Origin: Phalacrocorax aristotelis
Taxonomy: Eukaryota > Chordata > Aves > Suliformes > Phalacrocoracidae
Assembly (NCBI RefSeq): GCF_949628215.1
Contig: NC_134277.1
Location: 28,781,058 to 28,845,057 of the forward strand
Length of the DNA: 64,000 nt
Direction: 5' to 3'
The notes below the pieces were generated by a model that saw only the letters and a list, made by a program, of their open reading frames with translations, was not told where the DNA came from and made no database searches. Numbering within the stretch: position 1 is the first letter of the stretch; every line of letters begins with the position of its first letter. This document shows positions 41,801-50,800 of the stretch, piece by piece. Both the position numbers and the translations under genes were made by a program.

Positions 41801-44800
41801 TAATATTAAAAGCCACCATTTAACCTACTCTAAATTGACTGGTTTTGGCACTCTGCTTCTACTTTGCACCCCTCTAAATTCCGTTCCACCATTTTGAATT
41901 TATGCTTCTTTTTCCAGGTGTGGCAGAGTTTCTCTTAAAATCTCAGAATTTCCCTTGGAAAGAAGCAGCCCTGGTTTCAGCTGTTTGTGATGATTTCTGT
42001 ACCAGACTGACAGGTTTCAGCCACAACTCACCACCCTGCTAGATGCCCTAAGTCACAGTAATTTGATCATGACTTCTCGGTGTCAGGAAAAATCTGAACA
42101 GGCTGTAAGAAACATGCTAAAGACACAAGCTATCTGTTCTCCAGTAAGATCGTGATGTTTAACAGGAGTCAATAGCCCACAAAAGGCAGGGCAGCTAAAT
42201 CAAATGCAGATTCAGATGGTAGCCACTATTAGTAAATTTTGTTGGAAACATCTCAACTAGCCTAGGCCCTTTTCTCTGGCAAAAGTATTGGCACATGCCG
42301 TCCTCTGGAATGAACCCCCTGCCCTTGCATACCTGCAAAAAATGGTTTGTTCTTTTTTCATCTACACCTTTTACATGCGGTAAAGTATATTTCCTTACCT
42401 TTTCCCCTGACTTCCCAGGATCTCCCTGCACCCCTTTTGCTCCTGGGAGTCCTGGTAGACCTATATCTCCCTTAAAGAAGAATAAAAAATGATATCTACA
42501 TACGTCAATAAATAATTTATTCTGCAAAATTGATCTAACAGTGTGTTAATATATTAATGACACACGATATTTTTGCTCAAATAAAGGTTGTTACTGCCAG
42601 TAAGTTAAATATTCTAAATTTTTCTACTCATTCAATCTAAAATAAGTAATTTAAATTTCTTTCCAAGCTCCCCACCTGCTTCTTAAATCTTGATTTTGTA
42701 TTAAATAAATTTACATTTATTCAGTGAGTAAAAACATGATTGAATGCTGTTTGTTATTCTGTGCACAAGAACAATACGATACAAATGTAATTTACTTGCA
42801 AAGTCAAACATCTGGGTCTTAAGGAATGGTCAGCCAAAAATGCCTAAGTGGAGTTGTTGACTGGAGACTAACACCTCACTGGCTGTACAAACTGGTCTAG
42901 GCATTACTTTTAAGACTTGCCACAAGGAGTTGAAACTATCCATAGGAACTAGTGTTGCCAAGTGCTTCTTCCATGATCCTGGGAAAAATCACCAAACCCA
43001 AGATGTCTCTGTCATCTTACCCAAGATTTTGGAATCCCTACTTAAATCATTAAGAACATGGTATACAGTCTTCAAAATGGCAGCTGATGGCAAAGCTTTA
43101 AGTGTTTAACAACTGTCCTAACATGTAGGCAGTATGACCACCACTGTCACATAGACTGTTTTGGTTTTTTTTTCAAATCATTGCAGGGGAACAGAGGTAG
43201 TAATAGTGAATATCTGTCATTGAAATTCCTTCTTATTTTGATCATAGTCAATTTATACCAAAAAATCTTCTACTTAGTTCATCAGCAACTAATGAAAGAA
43301 TTAGAAGGCCCTGTAATAAGCAGTTAAAAATAAAACCACACTCACTTTAAGTCCTCGTACACCAATTCCTGGAAGTCCTGGTTCTCCTTTTTGCCCAGGT
43401 TCACCTGGCTGACCCTAGTAACAAAAAGTCTTTTAACAGAGGAACACAATTTAGCTTCATTCATTACTTGCACTATTTCACTAACTGCTTTACACATATA
43501 AGTAGACTTGATGATCCATACAGGTCCCTTCCAACTTGAGATATTCTACGATTCTATGATTCTAAGTGGACAAGCTTTCAACCAAGCAGTTTCAACTGGA
43601 AAATTCTGTTCTTTAAAAAACCTAGTAACTCGTAGGACTGCATCTATTTTATTTAACCTTGCAGTGGTCAGAAAGTCAAAGTGAATAATCCCAACTTTCT
43701 CCTTTTTGTTTTAATACATTTTATTTTTTACTTTATACCACTATATCAAAACCTCTTCGGTCACTGAATGAAAAGTGAGTCCAAATAAAGAAAATCCAGA
43801 ACTTCTGTTTAAAAGTTTTACCCTTATGATTCTTCCTCCCAGTAGTTCTAAAATAGTTTAAAAAATGGAAATTCCAATTTTCAATTTTGCCTTTTAAAAT
43901 ACTTTTTCAAGCTAGGAGAATTGCCCTCAATCGTAACGTGTCACAGCTACCTATACATTAATATTAAACATTGCTGCTGTAACAGCTACTTACATGCCAA
44001 AGTAATGCCCAGAAAAAAACTATTGGAGTTCTCCCTGCTTTTGCTACAGTGACTAACGTCTTCCTGTTGTAAATCAAGGTGATTACAAAGCACACTTCCG
44101 CTTTACAGTTCATCACTTGATTCCACTTGCTCTCCTTAGTATTTCCGCAGTTCCCTTTTTCTCCTCTTACAGTGCTCACCTGACACTGTATCACTAGAGG
44201 CTTGGGCTTTGACAGAAGTGGTGGTTTACCCCACACTCCTGTTCTCTTCCTGCCTTCCCGACTTCTGCTGTGCAGTGTCAGCTACTAAGTACACTTAAGC
44301 TCTTTTTTCTCTCCTAATGTTTCTATCTTTGGTTTTGGTTCTTTCTCATGATGACCATGGAAGGATGAAGAACAGGTTGAAGGCATGGTGGGACTAGACT
44401 TAAGACTCAAAACCATTGCTGGTTTACAGCTAAGTTGTTTGGTAAAATGCTATACTTGAACACGATGTGTGTGTGGCATCAAACTCACTCGATATAAACA
44501 TGCCTGAAAGATAAATTGTTCATAAATTTTTGTTTATTTAGAACCTAAAATCCACATTCATACAGGTGAAGGGCCGATGCCATACGCTGCATTTTGGGAA
44601 CACCTTGATAACGTGGGTGATTTCCCTCAAGGATTCAAAAACAAATTGTTATCTCCAATGAAGAGTTATATTTTCATCTCATCAAACACGCTCTTGAAAA
44701 GCCTGGCAAAGATACATTACTTGTTGTTTCTTGTTTGTGCTGTTTTTGAAAAATAATGTTTGAACCATTACCTTTGGACCTGGCAGACCAAAACCTTTAG

Positions 44801-47800
44801 ATCCTTTTGGCCCAGGGTTTCCTTGTGGACCCTGTATACCCTACAAAGCAAAATGAGTTAGTGCATTACACTCTTTCCACATTTGAAATTCACCATGTGC
44901 CCATCTTTCAGCTAATAATGAATTTATCTTATCTTTAAAAGACAACAATTTGCTTGCCTGTCCTCAGGCTTAGTTCTGAGATCTTTATTTTATTTTCCTT
45001 TGTCACCATCCTGTGGATTTCACTGATGTACCGAAGTGTAATGACAATTACTGTTTAGGGAGAAAACAAATGGGAAGTGTCTCTGTATCTGCATCTAAGC
45101 CCTGATTGTGGTGGAAGCATGAACCCTTATCTTCTTTCCAAAAAAAAAAACCCAAAAACCAGAAGATCCTTTGGGATGTTGCAGTTTTTCTGTATCCAGT
45201 TGTTAAAGGCTTCAAAGTTTCAAAGGGCTTGAAATTCAGAAGTGATGGATTCTAACCTTGTGAAACTCTTACCTACAATATGTTATCATCCAAGCAATGC
45301 ATCTGATTTATCTCCTACACAGATTATCATGCAGATTAGACCAAACTTCTGTTTGTTTGATTCTAAGAGCATGCAAATCAGTTGGAATCACTTATAGTTA
45401 CAAGCTTTGCCTAAAGACTACCTTGATATTTTTTAAAATTGAAAGTCACTGCGAGATTTTTAATGTCTTCACATCAAAATTAGAGCTCTGATAAAGTATA
45501 AAATGAAAACTACATGCAAATGCTCATTATGTGTCCAAAATATAGACTTACCTGGCTTCCTGGACTGCCTATTCCTGGTGGTCCTGCTGGGCCCTGTGGT
45601 CCTACCTGGCCTTGTTCACCCTATACAAAAAGTAATCCCAAGAGCTAAATTGCAATAATCCATGCTAGCTGATTAACATATTTAACGAAACACAGAGCAA
45701 GAGACCCCAAGCTGTATTATTTTGAAGTTTGCTGCTTCTATTTGAGTTAAATGTGTTTGGAATACCTGAAAGTTTGCCTAAGGCAATTGATCTAATAAAA
45801 AGAATACCCCTTCCTACCTAGAAACTCTCTCTCATTTATAACATTAGATGATCACAGCTGTAACCTTACTATTAGAAGGATCCATAGCTTATCTTTACAC
45901 ACTGAGATTAATTTTACAGATTTCCTTGTACAGAAGTATAAACAGTTTCTTGCACAACAGACTAAAAACTTGCAATGGTAAACATTGCAGCTAGAGAGTA
46001 TTTTTGAAAAATCTTTGTCACATGGTATTGTAATGGTATTTTACATCACTTGGGGAGGGAATAGAGGATTTATGGCAAAGGGAATTACAGGAATAGAGTA
46101 ATATGGGGAGGTCGTGTGGGTACTGAAAGTGGCACAGACCCATGAAGGTGTCAAGAATGTGTGACACCAGTCCCTAGAAAACAAAAAACCATTAGTTTCA
46201 CTTATGCCAGGAACACGTATTTACTGAAACAGTCCCAGACACTTACTGTCCTGGCCATCACTGCATTCTTCCTATACAGTCATGGGAATAAGATGACACA
46301 TTTCCTGCGCAGACAACCAATCTTCCTCTAACTAAGGCCTTGAGCAAGTTGGTCTGACAGGCGCTCACCAAGTCTCACAAGACAGGCCAAATCAGACGAC
46401 ACCACACCACCTAGGTTGCTCTGAAGATTTTGAAGAGCAATTTGACTGGACAGTGAGATGAGTAAGTTCGAGTTAAACTTCCCACATCTGTGAAGCACTC
46501 CCTACTGAGCTGTCAATGACTTTGGATGGGAGTGCTGCCTTCTCCTCTCACTGAAGCTGAGTGTGGGGCAATGAAGAGAACAGGAGTTGTGGGGACAGGA
46601 GGGAAGGGAAACAATGGAGAGTAGGAAGAGGGCTATGGCGCTAAACCATGAGAAGGAGGATCTGGAATCACTGCCTCTGTTCTATAGGACCTCTGGGTGT
46701 GTTGCATCAGTCACTCTCTGGGGATGCACAAGATACAGGCTGGAATTTCATCAGGCCAAGGGAATCAAAATTTTTCTGGATCCATCTTTGGGGGACTGGG
46801 CACCAAAAAGCTAATAAATTTCAAAAGTCAGAGTGTTCCTTTGACTGTTCCAGGTCCACTAGATTAGATGACTCAGATATTTAAATAGTTAAAATAATTG
46901 AATAAAATGTAAAATATTTTAAATACAATATTTGTGAAATAAATTTAGGAGGAAAAAAGTCCATTTCTTCACTCATACTCCCAGCTGCACAGAATACAGT
47001 CTTTAGCACTCTCAGTTAATATGAACAGGCTCAGCTACTTGTATAGATGAGTGCAGACTATGGAGCTGCATGGAATATTGTAGTATAGTTCCTCAGATTT
47101 CAGGTAAAACATACCTTTGTATTGTGATAGTGTGTGAATCATTCATCTTTAATTTAACTACAAATATAAGTAACTATAGATACGATTAGGAAAATACTCT
47201 GTACCTCACCTTGACACCTTTGATTTCCTGACCTGGTGGCCCAGGAGGACCAGCTGTACCTGTAGAGCCTTTTTCACCCTAGAAATATGGGACAGATTTG
47301 TAACTGTGTTTGGAAATTTACAATGAAAAACATCCTAGACAAACTGGTCATCACAATGTGGATAATGAGGAAAAAAATACACAAACAAACAAGACAAATA
47401 GTCAATGGAATTATCAGTATTAGAGAAAAGCAATTCAGTTAAAATTCATAACATGCTTCATCTGCATTTATTCTGTTGTTGAACACAGGAGGTCAAAAGG
47501 AGAAAATGCAATACTAGGAGAAGGAAGCTACATTTTGAAAATGCAATAAAATGTTCATTAGTCAGAGAGAACAATTCAGAACCTGGTGCAAGGACAGGAT
47601 TAACATCTTTTCCATAAAAGGAAGAAAAATCTTCTTTGCTTAATAGTTCAATGCTTTAGAGAATCTTGAAGCCACTGAAAAAAGAGGGATACATTTTGAT
47701 GGGAAGCCCAGTTGCGATTTAATCATAGATCTTTGCTTGTTCGTACTTATTTTTAGAAAAAGGAATGTTCACGTATATTAACCTAGCAAGTGCCCTTAAT

Positions 47801-50800
47801 GAGGCAACTGTCCATAGAGACTCACATCTTTTAGTTTCTCAAAATGGTAAGACAAAATGAGAACAGTTCCTGAATGTTTTCTTCTAATACAGAACATAAA
47901 TAGCTAAGTAGTCTTTCAGAAGAGAATTTATCTAATTAATGCTACCAAAATAAGGTATCTTATTAAACACATAAATAAAAGAATCATTAACTAACTAATC
48001 TTAGAGGGACTGTACGACTTTGTTGTAATTATCTTGGTAGAGTTTCTGAACTTGGAGGGATATTCAGAGAGCACTTGAGCAGTCTTCAGAAGACCAAGAT
48101 CCGTCAGCTGACATTTTATACCAGTGGAATGATCAGCGATCTTAGATGACTTAGACACTACTGCAAATTTGGCCTACATTACAATAATTTCCATAAAAAT
48201 ACCTTTTGGCCTTGAATGCCCTCTCCTGGTAGACCTTTCTCACCTGGCAGACCATCAGGGCCACGTGGTCCCTTTAAGAAAAGAAAAATATGTTGAGACT
48301 ATATTAGCAATTCCATTTTTATTGACATTTTGTCTAACCTGCAAGTATAGGTTCTTGCAACTGTTATGACACTGGTAAGTAAAAATGCTTCCATAACAGT
48401 TGGCTCAGCCCAGGCAATTAAAATGAAGTCTAGCAATGCTTAATTGGAGGATTTAGGTTAGAATAAGCTAATGCTGAAATGGTGTGAATTATGTAATTAA
48501 TGTCTAAAGATTGTACCTTTGAAAGTCAAAGGAACCCATAGATTAATTTATAATAAATACGTTTACCACTGTGAAATTTATTCCCTATAATTTCAAATAA
48601 TTTCATTATTTACATAATGAAAATTATTAATTTGAACACAAGTTTTTTTCATACAAAATGGCAGATTAAACACAAAATTAGCGAAGACAATTTTTTTTAA
48701 ACAAGTAGAGAGATTATAATTTTTTAAATACTTTCTATTCTTCCATAAAATCCAGCTATCTTTCATTATTTAAAGCTATTAAGGAGTTTTTAAGGATGAT
48801 TTTGATTAAGCAAAAACTTTCTACTTTTTTTTTCCCTCCCCAGAAAAATAGTCTTTTACAACCCCAAAGTGACTACCCCAAAGTGACTTTCAAAAATACT
48901 ATTAGAATTAATCTAATGCCCATCCACATTCATGGCTTCCTAATTAACGATATCCTTGACATTTTTAATGTAGTACACAAGAAAATCATACATTTTATAC
49001 ATTTCAGGAAGAAAAAGCAGTCAGCACTAACTCAACATTACAAAAACCTTGCTAAAGTTCTGTAATTCAGAATAAGCATAAAATTACAAGCACATAATTG
49101 GGGTCTTCATTTTTGATGCAATCCAAATTACACACAGGAGTTGAGGAATGTCTGAGCTCTTGGATTTTCATCTTAAAATTTGATTTTAGACAATTTTTGA
49201 AGATTATCTTCAACTCAAACAAGTAGGGGTACAGCTATTTATATACAACTCCATGTCTTTCTGAAAACTGGATACTGCAGTACTGCTCCCACGGGCCAAG
49301 CAATTTTTTATTTCCCCAAGACTTGACTGGACACGGCTTTATTCTCCCACTTGGGCAAGCCACATGCAGTTACTGCCACAACACTAGGCTGTCATAGCTG
49401 AACACAATTCTGCTGCTCCAGACTAGGTGCAAGGTCGTTTATGGAATCAGTAGCCAAAACAGATGCTGTCAATCAATTACACTCACTAAGACTTATATTA
49501 TTATATGCCCACTTCCAACGTATATATCACTGACTTACAGGTAATCCTGGCTCACCAATTCCAGGAGGTCCTGGGAATCCAATTCTACCTTCTTGACCTT
49601 GAGCACCCTTGTGAAAGAGAATATTAGGAAGGTCAGTCCTAATCCCACTTGATGTTTTTGAAAAGTGTAACATTTATATACAGATGACTTAATGATGTCA
49701 CCAGAAAGGTCTGAAATCAAATGTGTAACATCTCCTGATGTAAAAAAAGCATAAATAACAATTTAGAAACATTTGAAAGTACCTTTCAGTTAATACTTGG
49801 ACCACTAGATCGCATTCCAGCCCTCATGCCAACAGCAAAGGGGGGTTATCACTTTGCACAGGGGCAACTGCTTAAAAGTGCAGGACACAGGGATGAGGGA
49901 ATGAAGTCAGGCAGCAGGAATGCTCAGGTGTGAGGGATCCTTCTATTTATAAGGTGTCATAATCTTCACAATTCCTCCAGTTTACTGAGGGCTGTGTGGT
50001 TCCACGATAAAAGCACAGAGGATTTTTATCCCTCCCCAGAGTAGCACAGAGACTGGGAGTGACATTCCTTCTCCATAAACTGTTTTCCTTTCTGGAATGA
50101 CCAGAAGTTGTTCCTTTTACATGGCAAATAGTTTCTGAGCTATATAAACCCCTCTATATTCTGGGGTCTGCCCCACTGTGCAGAAAACATGCAGGAGTTC
50201 AATGAATGTACAAGTTAGAACAGTAAAAGAAAAAAAAATGCAGGTATTTTAGACACTGGCACTTATCTCAAAAAAATAGGGAAAAAATGGCATAAAGCAA
50301 CACCAAAGACTTAGCAGCCAGAAGAACCAGGGTGAGATCTAGTTCTGCCCAATTTAGATATCTTGTTTGAGTCTGAGCTGTAGGTCTCTGACAAAACTCT
50401 CATAAACTAAGTAGTCATGTTTCCTATGTAGATGCTTTTGTAGTTTTCCAAGAGGAGATTTGGCTGGCCAGCATAGGCAGACAAGACATTTCCAACTTTG
50501 CGAGACTTCTAGTCTTTTGCAATAAAATAAGATGGAGGAAATAAATGCTGCATGACAGAGAGAATTTTATAACCTATAAGAATATCTGTTCCCTAGTGAA
50601 GAAATCTGTCACTTGACTGTGTATCACAGTGACTGAGATGTATTTCCATGCCTTGAAGTACGGCTTACTCATTAGTGCAAGCATCTGCTACTACTTGAAA
50701 ATTATCTCATATATTTAAGACCTATTTAAATGGCATCATTTCTGACTTCTATTATATCAATGGGATCATCATAAAAACTTAGAGTTGCTGGAAAGGCATG

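Larger units (their letters stand above)
39118..42398 (-). other. short COL28A1 introns around exons 39,720 and 40,377 (602, 585 and 1,953 bp)
   Basis: ATCTACAATATAG-like units are directly duplicated near 39,173-39,207, and a T-run occurs at about 41,416. No other element. Confidence 0.65.

Noticed and set aside
42295..42492. Plus-strand open frame over a collagen exon
   Set aside because: Antisense shadow of the 72-nt exon at 42,399-42,470.
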